A DNA stretch of 52,838 nucleotides from Rubricoccus marinus (lineage in GTDB: Bacteria > Bacteroidota > Rhodothermia > Rhodothermales > Rubricoccaceae). The stretch spans positions 1,021,651-1,074,488 of the forward strand of contig NZ_MQWB01000001.1 of NCBI RefSeq assembly GCF_002257665.1, read 5' to 3'. The notes below the pieces were generated by a model, which was not told the origin of the DNA, ran no database searches, and worked only from the letters and a program-made list of their open reading frames with translations. Below, piece by piece: positions 39,194 through 47,586 of this stretch. The first letter of the stretch is position 1, and every line of letters starts with the position of its first letter. Made by a program: the position numbers and the translations under genes.

Positions 39194-41542
39194 CTAGCGG
39201 AGCACGGCCACCTTGCCGTACAGCGTCCCTTCGCCGTTGACGCCAGAGGCGGCAACGATATACACGCCCGACGGCACGAGGTCGCCGGTGCGCGCGTCGC
39301 GGCCGTCCCATTGAAACGAGCCGCCGAACACGCTGTCGCTTTCGTACACCACGCGTCCGTCCAGGGTGAGCACGCGGACGCGGCTTGTGGGTGCGTTGAT
39401 GCCCGCGATGGTCACGCGGGCGTGCTCGGACGGGCGGTACGGGTTCGGCGAGAGGCGGAGCGCTTCGGAATCGAGATCCGGTCCCGTCGCGTCCCCCTTG
39501 TAGGAGTAGAGCCCGTTCGCGGTCACGATGTACACGAGGCCGGTGCTGGCGTCCACCTCAATGTCAATGATGTCATCCGTAGGGAGCGGGGTGCCGTCAG
39601 CGCCGAGGCGGAGTTGGATGCCGTCGCCCTCTGGCGTGAGCAAGAATGCGCCCGTCGTGGTGGACACCCAGATGCGGCCGGCAGGGTCCAGCGCGAGGTC
39701 TTTGATGTCGGCGTCGCGCAAGAGGTAATCCAGGCCCTCGCCGTCTCCGGTAGTGGGCCAGACGGGCTCGGCGAGGGCGTTGTCTGCGCCGAACGCGGAG
39801 CCTGGCGAGAAGATGACGGCGAGCCCGCGGCGCGTGCCGATCCATATCCGCCCTTCCAAATCCCGAACGAGCGAGGTCACGTTCCCGTTGGGCAGGCCCT
39901 GGCCGTTAAAGCCTGTCGTGAACACGCGGCCGCGGTCGTCGGCCGGGCTCAGCGGATCGCTGCCGGTGTCCCACACCATGAGCCCCTGCGGGCCCATCGC
40001 GAGCCACTTCTGCCCGAAGTTGTCCAACTCGATAGCATCGGCGCCGATGCCCGAGGGGCCGCCGGGCGGCGGGGGAAGGCCGTTCCAATCGGCTCGCGTC
40101 GCGTCAGCGGTGCCCGGGAAGGAGTGGAGCGGGAGCGGGCTGCTCTTGTTGACGATCCACCAGCGGTCTCCTTCGCGGATCATGTCCGAGATGACGAGGA
40201 AGTTCTGGGCGCCCGTCGCGCCCAACAGGGTGGAGTTGCTGCGGTCGAAAACCGTTACGTCGCCGTCCTCACTAATCACAGCGAGTCCGAGGCCATCGGT
40301 CCCGGCGAGCGCGCCTCCTTCTGATCGGGTGACGATCCGCTTAAATGAGGTGCTGGGAAGCGCCGTCTCGTCCGTGCGCAGTGTGGTCCACATGCCATCC
40401 TCAAACCAGTTGACGGCGGCGGCGCCGGAGACGCCAACGGCGGCCGTACCCGACGCTGTCCAGATGCGGCCATTGCGGCCGACATCGACGCTGACGATGC
40501 TGTTCGTAAACGGACCGCTCGGAAGCCTCGGATCGGGAGACACCACGAGCGTCCCGTCGGAAGAGGGGAGCGGGGGGTACTGGAACAGCCCGACCCCGGC
40601 ATCTCCGACCCACAGGCGCCCGTCCGGTCCAAGCGCCAGGGATTGATGCCGAATGGCCTCTGGCGAAGCGTTGAAGGTGCGGAGCGGTGCTCCGGGCCGC
40701 ACGAGGAACGTGCGAGACGAGCCTTGATCCAGGACCGCAAGCGTGCCGTCCACGACGACGAGATCGGAAAGGGTCTGGTCCACGAAGAGTTGGCGCTGCC
40801 ACTCGCCAGAGGCTGCGCGCCGGTAGAGATCCCCGAACGGACCACCCGGCCGCCCCCCGGCCCAGACCGTGCCGTCGTATGCGACGAGCGAGTAGGCTTC
40901 GTTTCTAAACCCGTCCTCTATCGTCCACGCTGATGGGATCTGGAGGTTGGAGGTCGCCAGAGGCGCGCTTACGATGCCCTCGTCCGTCGCGAGCCAGTAA
41001 GCGTCGCCGCTGGCATTGGCCGCTGGCGCCACGATCACATCGTTGACAGGCGTCGCCGCGTCCAAGCTGCCCAGTCGCGAGGCGGTCTGGCGCACTTCGT
41101 CGCGCGCGAGGTCCCAGATCACGAGCCCGAAGTCGGTCCCGATCAGGAGCGTTTGGCCTCGGGGGCGGATGCGGTTGACGCCCCGGCTCGTGTACTGATC
41201 GGCGCGCTGAATGTCGAAAAACGTCCGCACCTCGCCAGAGGCCGGGTCAATGCGGTCCAGCGTGCCATCGGCGTAGCCGGCCCACACGCGGCCGTTCTCA
41301 TCGACAGCAAGGGCGCGGACCTGACCGCCCGTGATGCCGTCGACGGTCGTGTACCGCTCGAAGGCGCCATCGGCGGTAGAGACGGCGAAGATGCCGGCCG
41401 GGGTTGCGGCCCAGATGGCGTCGCCAGAGGCCGCGACCGCCCGAACGTCGCGGTAGGCGGGGTAAGCCTGCCACGTCTGGGCAACGGAGGAACCGCCGGC
41501 GAGACAAGCCAGCAGAAGAGTGAACGCGAGGCGGAGCCGCAT
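39194..41542 (-). CDS. PorZ-like two-propeller protein with C-terminal sorting domain (T9SS)
   Basis: 782-residue exported protein (ATG at 41542, signal MRLRLAFTLLLACLAGGSSV). It is built from regulator-propeller repeats such as AIWAATPAGIFAVS, RVWAGYADGTLDRIDPASGE, RIWIGTRRGLAVI and RIWVSTTTGAFLL. The N-terminus WQAYPAYRDVRAVAASGDAI and DGITGGQVRALAVDENGRVW match the PorZ beta-propeller family. PorZ is a cell-surface part of the T9SS attachment complex that helps attach cargo to anionic LPS. The last 80 residues (LSPNPYRPSEHARVTIAG, then a FlgD/Por-like fold) are a T9SS sorting domain. PorD and a PorV/PorQ-like gene follow within 2.5 kb. The dispersed word is present mainly in loops between blades. 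Confidence 0.82.
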   Translation of the reverse strand: MRLRLAFTLLLACLAGGSSVAQTWQAYPAYRDVRAVAASGDAIWAATPAGIFAVSTADGAFERYTTVDGITGGQVRALAVDENGRVWAGYADGTLDRIDPASGEVRTFFDIQRADQYTSRGVNRIRPRGQTLLIGTDFGLVIWDLARDEVRQTASRLGSLDAATPVNDVIVAPAANASGDAYWLATDEGIVSAPLATSNLQIPSAWTIEDGFRNEAYSLVAYDGTVWAGGRPGGPFGDLYRRAASGEWQRQLFVDQTLSDLVVVDGTLAVLDQGSSRTFLVRPGAPLRTFNASPEAIRHQSLALGPDGRLWVGDAGVGLFQYPPLPSSDGTLVVSPDPRLPSGPFTNSIVSVDVGRNGRIWTASGTAAVGVSGAAAVNWFEDGMWTTLRTDETALPSTSFKRIVTRSEGGALAGTDGLGLAVISEDGDVTVFDRSNSTLLGATGAQNFLVISDMIREGDRWWIVNKSSPLPLHSFPGTADATRADWNGLPPPPGGPSGIGADAIELDNFGQKWLAMGPQGLMVWDTGSDPLSPADDRGRVFTTGFNGQGLPNGNVTSLVRDLEGRIWIGTRRGLAVIFSPGSAFGADNALAEPVWPTTGDGEGLDYLLRDADIKDLALDPAGRIWVSTTTGAFLLTPEGDGIQLRLGADGTPLPTDDIIDIEVDASTGLVYIVTANGLYSYKGDATGPDLDSEALRLSPNPYRPSEHARVTIAGINAPTSRVRVLTLDGRVVYESDSVFGGSFQWDGRDARTGDLVPSGVYIVAASGVNGEGTLYGKVAVLR

Positions 41543-41594
41543 GAGCAAACCGGAGGAGACGGCGTAGCGAAGGCTCAAGCGGTGCGGGCTGGGG

Positions 41595-42080
41595 CTAGGA
41601 GGGCTGGCCCTCGGACGCGTCGATGGAACGGAGCAGGTGCACCATCTCGATGGCGCCAGCGGCGGCTTCGGCGCCTTTGTTTCCGGCCTTGGTGCCCGCA
41701 CGCTCCCACGCTTGATCCAGCGTGTCCACAGTCAGCACGCCGAACATCACGGGGACGCCTGTGTCCATCATCACGCGCGCGCAACCGCTAGCGACGGGTC
41801 CCGAGACGTACTCGAAGTGAGCCGTCGCGCCGCGAATAACAGCGCCGAGGCAAAGGATGGCGTCGTAGCGGCCGGTGGCAGCGAGCCGATTGGCGACGAG
41901 CGGGAGCTCGAACGCGCCGGGCGCCCACGCGGTGTCGATGAGGTCCGCATCCGCACCGTGGCGGACCAGGGCCTCTTGCGCGCCATCGACGAGTCGCCGG
42001 ACGATGGCGTCGTTAAACCGGCTGGCGACGATGGCGAAGCGGGAGCCGTCGGGGGCGACGAGGGAGCCTTCGAACTGCAT
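41595..42080 (-). CDS. ribH: 6,7-dimethyl-8-ribityllumazine synthase
   Basis: 161-residue riboflavin-pathway enzyme joining ribityl-pyrimidinedione and dihydroxybutanone phosphate. The motifs SRFNDAIVRRLVDGA, WAPGAFELPLVANRLA and GAVIRGATAHFEYVSG (the latter with the catalytic His) are typical, as is VMFGVLTVDTLDQAWERAG with NKG near the end. The ATG at 42080 (MQFEGSLVAPDGSRFAIVAS) gives the normal N-terminus. It is placed between the T9SS genes porZ-like and porD, with no other riboflavin gene nearby and no FMN-riboswitch structure that I could recognise. Sequence from 41595 to 42584 stays open, but only this part has homology. Confidence 0.95.
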   Translation of the reverse strand: MQFEGSLVAPDGSRFAIVASRFNDAIVRRLVDGAQEALVRHGADADLIDTAWAPGAFELPLVANRLAATGRYDAILCLGAVIRGATAHFEYVSGPVASGCARVMMDTGVPVMFGVLTVDTLDQAWERAGTKAGNKGAEAAAGAIEMVHLLRSIDASEGQPS

Positions 42081-42223
42081 GGGCGTGAGGTGTGCGCCCC
42101 AAAGGTACGGACGCTCCGCGTAGCCGGACGGGGCAAGACCGAGCCCCCAGTTGAGCGCGCCGCCGGCCTCGCCAGAGACAGCGCGCCGCCCTAGAGAACC
42201 GACAGGGCCTCGGGCGCCAGAGG

Positions 42224-43123
42224 CTAGCGACCGCTCACGAGCTTGTCGTACTCGGAGAGGTGGGCCGGGTCCATCTCGCTGAGGAAGGCGTAGGCCTCGC
42301 TGCGCTGGGGTGCCTCGCGCAGGAGCGCGGCGAGCTCTTGGTACTTCGCCGTAAAGAAGACATCCGTCGCGTAGCGCCGCGTGTTGAACTGGAGGAACAG
42401 CTCGTGGAGCTCCTCTAGAACGCCAGTGGCGCGGTCCCAGGCGTCTTCGGGACCAAGCAGGAACTGGTCCAGCACTTCGAAATGGTAGGTGAAGTGCGCG
42501 CGGCGGAGCGGGAGAAAGGCCGGGTCGAGAAGCTCGCGGATGAGGTCGTAGCGCGACCGTTCCTCGCCGAACTCGTTGCCCCACCCCTGCGCGCCGGCGT
42601 TGGAGCGCGCCCGCTCGGCGATGCGCCGGGCCTGCTCGAAGTGCGGCGTGCCACCCAGACTCGCGAACGAGTCGTAGTCGTATCCGAGGATCAGGAACGT
42701 GTAGAAGTCCAGGACCGACGTAAACGAGTCGTACCGCTCCGGGTCGAAAACGAGGCTCTGGCCGCGGGTGTAGGTAAACGCCCAGTCGTTGTCGCTGATC
42801 AGGACAAGCTGGGTGGGCTGCGCGGAGCCGTAGATGGGCCGCGAGGCGCGGACAACAATCTCGCCGTTGAAGATGCTCAGCCCGTCGGCCTCGTTGAGGA
42901 TGATCTGCATCGAGCAGTCGATCCTCTCACGGTCCTGAAAGACGTCCTGTGTCCACGCGCGGTTGTTGATGTACCGCGAGACGTCCTCCTGGAGCTCGTC
43001 TAGAAAGGCGAACTCGTCGCCGTTGAGCTGGCTGCGGTCCACGCGGACGGTGCAGTTCAGCTCTTGGGCATGGCTCGCTCCGGCGAACAGAAGGGCGAAC
43101 AGAAGCGGGACGATTCGACGCAC
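42224..43123 (-). CDS. Type IX secretion system protein PorD (DUF4835)
   Basis: 299-residue exported protein. The GTG at 43123 starts a signal peptide (VPLLFALLFAGASHAQ); a longer start at about 43180 would overlap the divergent gene. The mature protein begins ELNCTVRVDRSQL and shows the DUF4835/PorD pattern: FINNR-type YINNRAWTQDVF, RERIDCSMQIIL, SRPIYGSAQP, DNDWAFTY and LGYDYDSFASLGG. PorD is needed for T9SS-dependent secretion in Bacteroidota, in the envelope. It lies divergent from the PorV/PorQ-like gene with 55 bases between starts. Together with the PorZ-like gene, this is a good marker of an active T9SS. Confidence 0.88.
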   Translation of the reverse strand: MRRIVPLLFALLFAGASHAQELNCTVRVDRSQLNGDEFAFLDELQEDVSRYINNRAWTQDVFQDRERIDCSMQIILNEADGLSIFNGEIVVRASRPIYGSAQPTQLVLISDNDWAFTYTRGQSLVFDPERYDSFTSVLDFYTFLILGYDYDSFASLGGTPHFEQARRIAERARSNAGAQGWGNEFGEERSRYDLIRELLDPAFLPLRRAHFTYHFEVLDQFLLGPEDAWDRATGVLEELHELFLQFNTRRYATDVFFTAKYQELAALLREAPQRSEAYAFLSEMDPAHLSEYDKLVSGR

Positions 43124-43178
43124 GGGGGAGGGGGCTACCTTCTCAAAGCTACGCCGCCCCAACGACCCGCCCGCGCCC

Positions 43179-44018
43179 ATGTTGCGTGCCCTAGCCCTTG
43201 CCGCCCTGACCCTCGCGTTCGCCTCTGGCGGCGCGGAGACTGCGCGGGCGCAGTACGCCGAAGGCGGCGCCAGAGGCCTCGCGATGGGCCGCGTCGGAGT
43301 CGCGCTCGGTGGCCAGACGTGGGGGCAGGCCAACCCCGCCACGTGGGCGACCGCCGCCAGAGGACTCGGCGTAGAGGCCAGCCAGGCGTACGGACTGGAA
43401 GGGCTCCGCATCGCGGGCGCGAGCGCGTCCGTGCCTCTGGCGCTGGGGACCCTCGCCGCCAGCGGCCGCACCTACGGGGCCGACGGCTACGCCGAGACGC
43501 GGATCTTGGCAGGCTTCGCCCGCGAGGTGCCGCTCAGCAGCGCGCGCACGCTCGCCCTTGGCCTCGCGGTGGGCTACGACGGCGTGAGCATCGACGACTT
43601 CGGCTCAAAGGGCTCGCTCCACCTCTCCGTCGGCGTGCAAGGCGACGTGGTCCCGACCGTCCGCGCCGGCTTCGCGCTCCGCAACGCGCTCGGCTTTTTC
43701 GACGATACCGAGGCCGACCTCACGCGTCCGTTGGGCTCCGTCCCGAGTGTCGCCGCCGGCCTCGCCTTCCGCCCGAGCGACCGCGCACTGCTCGCGCTCG
43801 ACCTCGATCAGAACCTCGACGGTGACCTCTCGGTCCGCGCAGGGCTGGAAGCCCGCGTGGTGCAGCCTCTGGCGGTGCGCGCAGGCGTGGGCACCGGCCC
43901 GACGACGTTCTCGGCGGGCGTGGGGATCTACGCCGGGCCTCTGGCGGCAGATCTCGCCGTGGAGCACCACGAAGACCTCGGGCTCACGCCGGCGGTCTCG
44001 CTCCAGATCGGGTTTTGA
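43179..44018 (+). CDS. PorV/PorQ-like outer membrane beta-barrel protein
   Basis: 279-residue exported protein. Signal MLRALALAALTLAFASGG, then ARAQYAEGGARGLAMGRVGV, and GQANPATWATAARG matches the N-terminal pattern of the PorV/PorQ/UPF0164 (FadL-like) barrel family. The rest alternates short beta strands with glycine-rich turns and ends in a strand with C-terminal Phe (VSLQIGF), typical of outer-membrane barrels. It is short for PorV (about 390), so it may be a distant relative. The next gene starts 3 bases after its stop, so the two are probably translationally coupled. Confidence 0.7.
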   Translation: MLRALALAALTLAFASGGAETARAQYAEGGARGLAMGRVGVALGGQTWGQANPATWATAARGLGVEASQAYGLEGLRIAGASASVPLALGTLAASGRTYGADGYAETRILAGFAREVPLSSARTLALGLAVGYDGVSIDDFGSKGSLHLSVGVQGDVVPTVRAGFALRNALGFFDDTEADLTRPLGSVPSVAAGLAFRPSDRALLALDLDQNLDGDLSVRAGLEARVVQPLAVRAGVGTGPTTFSAGVGIYAGPLAADLAVEHHEDLGLTPAVSLQIGF

Positions 44019-44020
44019 GC

Positions 44021-46228
44021 ATGGCGCCTGTCTCCTCTGAAGACCGCTGGCGCCAGAGGCTCGGTCTCGCGACCGTGCTCCTCGCGTTCCTGGCTCTCGC
44101 GCCAGAGGCCTGGGCGCAGGACCCCGTGCCGGATACGACCTCGGTCCCGCAGGACGGCGTGGTGGATGAACTGGAGGCGTTGCTGGAGGACGAGTCGGCG
44201 GGGGACCCGACCGTGCTTCTTGAACTGCTCCAGGACCTCCGCGAGAACCCGCTCGACATCAACACGGCGACGGTCTCCGAACTCGCGCAGATCCCCGCGT
44301 TCGATGGGCTCCTGGCGGCGGCGATCGTGCGCCAGAGGACGGCGACGGGCGCCTTCCGCTCGCTCCCGGAGATCCAGAGCGTGGAGGGGCTCACGTCCGA
44401 TGTCTTTCTAGAGGCGCGGCCGTACCTCACGATTGGCCAGACGTTGGACGTAAGCGCCGCCGCGGCGCCGCGCTTTCCAACGCCGCCACGACTTCGAACG
44501 GTTGTGCGCGGCTTGGAGCCACGGCTGACGCAGCGCGTGCAGCGCCGCCTGGATGTGGCCTCGGGCTTCCAGGGTCCGGATTCGACGCGGGCCTATCCCG
44601 GCTCGCGAGACCGGATCTACACCCGCATCCAGGCCAACTATCGGCGCCAGGTGAGCCTGAACCTCACGCTCGAAAAAGACCCCGGCGAGCAGTTCCGCTG
44701 GGACCCCGAGACGCAGACCTACGGCTACGATTACGCCTCCGCACACCTCGCGATTCTGGATGCCGGGCGCATCGACGCGCTCGTGATTGGCGATTTCGTG
44801 GCGGAGTACGGGCAAGGCTTGACGCTGTGGCGCGCAGCGGGCTTCGGGAAGGGCCCGGACGCAGTGGGCGGGCCGATCCGCAACGGCCGCGGGATTCGGC
44901 CCTATGGTTCCGTCGATGAAAACCAGTTCTTCCGTGGCGTCGGCCTGAGCGTGGCGCTTACGCCGCGGCTCTACGCCAGCGGCTTCGCCTCCCGGCGGCG
45001 CTTGGACGCGACGGTCTTCAGCCTGGACTCGCTTGATCTCACCGACCCGGACATCCCGCCAGAGGCGCTTCAGGGCGGCCTCGTGAGCGGCCTCGGCATT
45101 GACGGGCTGCACCGGACGGAAAGCGAGATCGCGCGGAAGGACGCACTTGGCGAGACGATCGTCGGCGGCGGAACGGAGTACCGTGTGACCACCTCGCGCG
45201 TGGAAGGCCGCATCGGCGTCGTCGGCTACGCCGCACGGTTCGACGCGCCTCTGGCGGCGGGCGAGCGCCCGGACGACCGCTTCGACTTCGCGGGACAAGA
45301 CGCCGCGATGGTCTCGATCTACGCCGACGCGAAAACGCGTGCGGGTCAAGCCTTTACCGAAGTCGCGCGGGCACCGGGCGGTGCCGTCGGTGGGCTGGGC
45401 GGGCTCCTGGCGGACCTGGGCGGCGGGACGGACCTGCTCGTGGTCGGCCGGCACTACCCGCGCAGCTTTACAACGCTCCACGGCTACCCGTTCGGCGAGC
45501 GCAACGGGATCGGGCAGAACGAGACCGGGCTGTACACCGGCCTCCGCGTCAAACCCTCCAGCACGTGGACCATTTCCACATATCTGGACCAGTACCGCTT
45601 CCCCTGGCTCCGCTTTTCCACGCCGCGTCCTACGCGTGGGTACGAAGCGCTCCTGTTTGTGGAGCATCGCCCGCGCCGCTGGATCCGTCTGTACATGCAG
45701 GCGCGGACCGAGACGCGTGAGCGCGATCTCGACTTTGTAGGCGGCGTCCCGACGACGATCCTCGAAGGCGTCGCGCCCGAGACGCGCCAGACCCTCCGCG
45801 TGCAGGGCGAGTGGGCCGCCAACCGCGAGCTCCGCTTCCGCACGCGCGCTGAGGTGGTCCGCTTCGCGCCGCGAGCCTCTGGCGAGCCGACCGAAACCGG
45901 TGGGCTCCTGTTCAACGATGTGCGCTGGCAGATCCGCGACGGCCTTCGCTTGGACGCCCGCCTCACGCTGTTCTCGACCGACGGCTTCGCCTCGCGGCTG
46001 TACACCTACGAGAACGACCTGACAGGCGTCTTCGCTGTCCCCGTCCTCTACGGGCAGGGCGCCCGCGCCTACACGCTGCTGACGCTGGAGCCGACCGACG
46101 GCATCCAGATCCAGGGCAAGATCGGGACGAGCCTGTTCCGCGACCGCCGCAGCATCGGCTCGGGCAACAACCTGGTGGACGGCAACCGCGCGACGGACGT
46201 GGGCCTCCAGATCCGCGCACGGCTCTAA
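44021..46228 (+). CDS. Helix-hairpin-helix domain protein with outer-membrane beta-barrel-like C-terminus
   Basis: 735-residue exported protein. A signal peptide ends near LAPEAWAQ. Residues about 75-140 hold paired helix-hairpin-helix motifs of the ComEA type (NPLDINTATVSELAQIPAFD, then VRQRTATGAFRSLPEIQSVE). The remaining 590 residues are alternating beta strands and long turns (for example DALVIGDFVAEYGQGLTLWR, IRLYMQARTETRERD and VGLQIRARL at the very end), as in a large outer-membrane barrel. HhH motifs in ComEA bind DNA. A DNA-binding domain attached to an outer-membrane barrel is an attractive candidate for envelope DNA handling, but related Bacteroidota proteins are uncharacterised. 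The ATG at 44021 follows the previous stop by two bases. Confidence 0.8.
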   Translation: MAPVSSEDRWRQRLGLATVLLAFLALAPEAWAQDPVPDTTSVPQDGVVDELEALLEDESAGDPTVLLELLQDLRENPLDINTATVSELAQIPAFDGLLAAAIVRQRTATGAFRSLPEIQSVEGLTSDVFLEARPYLTIGQTLDVSAAAAPRFPTPPRLRTVVRGLEPRLTQRVQRRLDVASGFQGPDSTRAYPGSRDRIYTRIQANYRRQVSLNLTLEKDPGEQFRWDPETQTYGYDYASAHLAILDAGRIDALVIGDFVAEYGQGLTLWRAAGFGKGPDAVGGPIRNGRGIRPYGSVDENQFFRGVGLSVALTPRLYASGFASRRRLDATVFSLDSLDLTDPDIPPEALQGGLVSGLGIDGLHRTESEIARKDALGETIVGGGTEYRVTTSRVEGRIGVVGYAARFDAPLAAGERPDDRFDFAGQDAAMVSIYADAKTRAGQAFTEVARAPGGAVGGLGGLLADLGGGTDLLVVGRHYPRSFTTLHGYPFGERNGIGQNETGLYTGLRVKPSSTWTISTYLDQYRFPWLRFSTPRPTRGYEALLFVEHRPRRWIRLYMQARTETRERDLDFVGGVPTTILEGVAPETRQTLRVQGEWAANRELRFRTRAEVVRFAPRASGEPTETGGLLFNDVRWQIRDGLRLDARLTLFSTDGFASRLYTYENDLTGVFAVPVLYGQGARAYTLLTLEPTDGIQIQGKIGTSLFRDRRSIGSGNNLVDGNRATDVGLQIRARL

Positions 46229-46233
46229 TCCGC

Positions 46234-46251
46234 GCCTCTGGCGCCAGAGGC
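46234..46251. repeat. Dispersed 18-bp palindrome GCCTCTGGCGCCAGAGGC
   Basis: Perfect copy five bases after the stop of the HhH-barrel gene. Confidence 0.95.
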
Positions 46252-46367
46252 GGACCGTTCGGCAGGAGGCCGCAACGGTTCACGCGTGCGCGCGGGCGAT
46301 TCACGCCAGAGGCGTTGAAGCGGGCACGCTGGAGGCTGTAGCGTAGCGACCGCACCGCCCGCCACCT

Positions 46368-46772
46368 ATGCGCCGCTTGTTTCTCCTCTCGGGGGCTCTC
46401 GCCCTCGCCTCGTGCGACGCCGCTGCGGACCCCTTCGTCTGCACCGAGGAGTTCGTCATGATCACGGTTGAGGTCGTGGACAGCGCCGGGCGCCCGGTCG
46501 AGGGCCTCTCGACGCAGTCGGTCAACGAGCGGACCGGACAGCCTCTGGCGGTGGCGATGGGCGCGACGGACGCGCCAGAGGCCGGCGTGCAAGGACGCTA
46601 CACCGTCGCAACGGACGCCGACGCGCGGCGTCTGCGCGTAGACGGAGACCCCGTTGCGTTCACAGCGTCGGGCGAGGGCGTGCGGGCCTCGGCGCGCTTC
46701 GTGCTGGCGGACGATGGCTGCCACGTGGTCAAGGAGGAGGGCCCGGACCGGGTGACGGCGACGCGCGGGTAG
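46368..46772 (+). CDS. Small lipoprotein with carboxypeptidase-regulatory-like fold
   Basis: 134 residues, lipobox LALASC (Cys16). The mature part MITVEVVDSAGRPVEGLSTQ and VQGRYTVATDADARRLRVDG resembles a single prealbumin/CarboxypepD_reg-type beta sandwich. Two cysteines in the mature protein may form a disulfide. No known partner. It is separated from the upstream gene by a palindrome and from the next gene by 72 bases with a variant palindrome. Two dispersed words in the gene give PLA and PEA. Confidence 0.68.
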   Translation: MRRLFLLSGALALASCDAAADPFVCTEEFVMITVEVVDSAGRPVEGLSTQSVNERTGQPLAVAMGATDAPEAGVQGRYTVATDADARRLRVDGDPVAFTASGEGVRASARFVLADDGCHVVKEEGPDRVTATRG

Positions 46773-46790
46773 CCTCTGGCGCCAAGGGCC
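46773..46790. repeat. Degenerate dispersed palindrome
   Basis: GCCTCTGGCGCCAAGGGC, two changes from consensus, directly after the stop of the small lipoprotein gene. Confidence 0.75.
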
Positions 46791-46844
46791 GCTTTAGCGC
46801 CCCCGCCGCCGGCCGATACCGAGGAGGCACTCCCTGGGTCCGCC

Positions 46845-47414
46845 ATGCGCACCTCTACTCCGTTTCTGACTCTGCTTGTCGTCCTGGCCGCGCTCACCGC
46901 AGCGCCCTCGCTAGCGGAGGCGCAGACCACCACGCCAGAGGCGGTGGTGTATTTCAGCGAACTGACAGAGCTCCGCGTACGCCTCCCCGCGGGGTGGGAC
47001 GGCACGCACGCGGTCAACGAAGCCACGCTGCCCGGCCGCGCCACCTACCGCTGGGAAGCCACTGCCGCGCCTCTGGCGGGAACGGTCGTCGTGGTGGAGC
47101 GCGTCGTAGGGCTCAACCCGCTGATGCAAGAGCGGTGGCGGCGCGGGCAGGTCGCCAGCGGCTACTACGGGCTCCGCCCGACGGGCGCGGTGCCAGACGA
47201 GGACCTCGCGTTCGGGCCCGGCGCCGCGTTTGAGATCGCGGGGGGCGAGACGATCGGCCGCGTCTACTTCGTGCAGCGCGGTGAGGTGTTCTGGTCCGTT
47301 CATGTCTCGGCGCCCGCAGGCGTGATCGCGGCGGTTCCGCCTTTGCTGGATGGCATCGCCCGAGGCATTCGCGTAAGCGCCAAAACGGTCCCGCCTCAGC
47401 AAGCGTCCCGGTAA
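46845..47414 (+). CDS. Exported hypothetical protein
   Basis: 189 residues with a cleavable signal peptide (FLTLLVVLAALTAAPSLAEAQ). The mature part (VVYFSELTELRVRLPAGWDG, VVVVERVVGLNPLMQERWRR) is mixed alpha/beta, with a positively charged loop, and contains no cysteine or catalytic motif. I do not recognise the family. It follows the small lipoprotein gene on the same strand and precedes the 7TM-HD gene across a 172-bp gap containing an opposite-phase palindrome. Confidence 0.68.
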   Translation: MRTSTPFLTLLVVLAALTAAPSLAEAQTTTPEAVVYFSELTELRVRLPAGWDGTHAVNEATLPGRATYRWEATAAPLAGTVVVVERVVGLNPLMQERWRRGQVASGYYGLRPTGAVPDEDLAFGPGAAFEIAGGETIGRVYFVQRGEVFWSVHVSAPAGVIAAVPPLLDGIARGIRVSAKTVPPQQASR

Positions 47415-47508
47415 AGGGCAAGCGGCCGGGCGCGCGGCTTCTTTAGAGCGCAGACGGCCACACCGTAGGAGCCCGCAGCTGGAGTCCTGCACCCGGCGCT
47501 CCGCGTCA

Positions 47509-47526
47509 CGCCAGAGGCCTCTGGCG
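47509..47526. repeat. Dispersed palindrome, opposite phase
   Basis: CGCCAGAGGCCTCTGGCG, perfect, 61 bases upstream of the 7TM-HD gene start. Confidence 0.93.
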
Positions 47527-47586
47527 AGAGTCGGCGGCACGCGTCGCGGGAATGCCGGATCTTAGCGCCACGCCATCCGACCACCC

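Noticed and set aside
42081-42223. FMN riboswitch upstream of ribH
   Set aside because: The short gap between porD and ribH lacks the conserved RFN helices; nothing beyond the ordinary spacer is visible.
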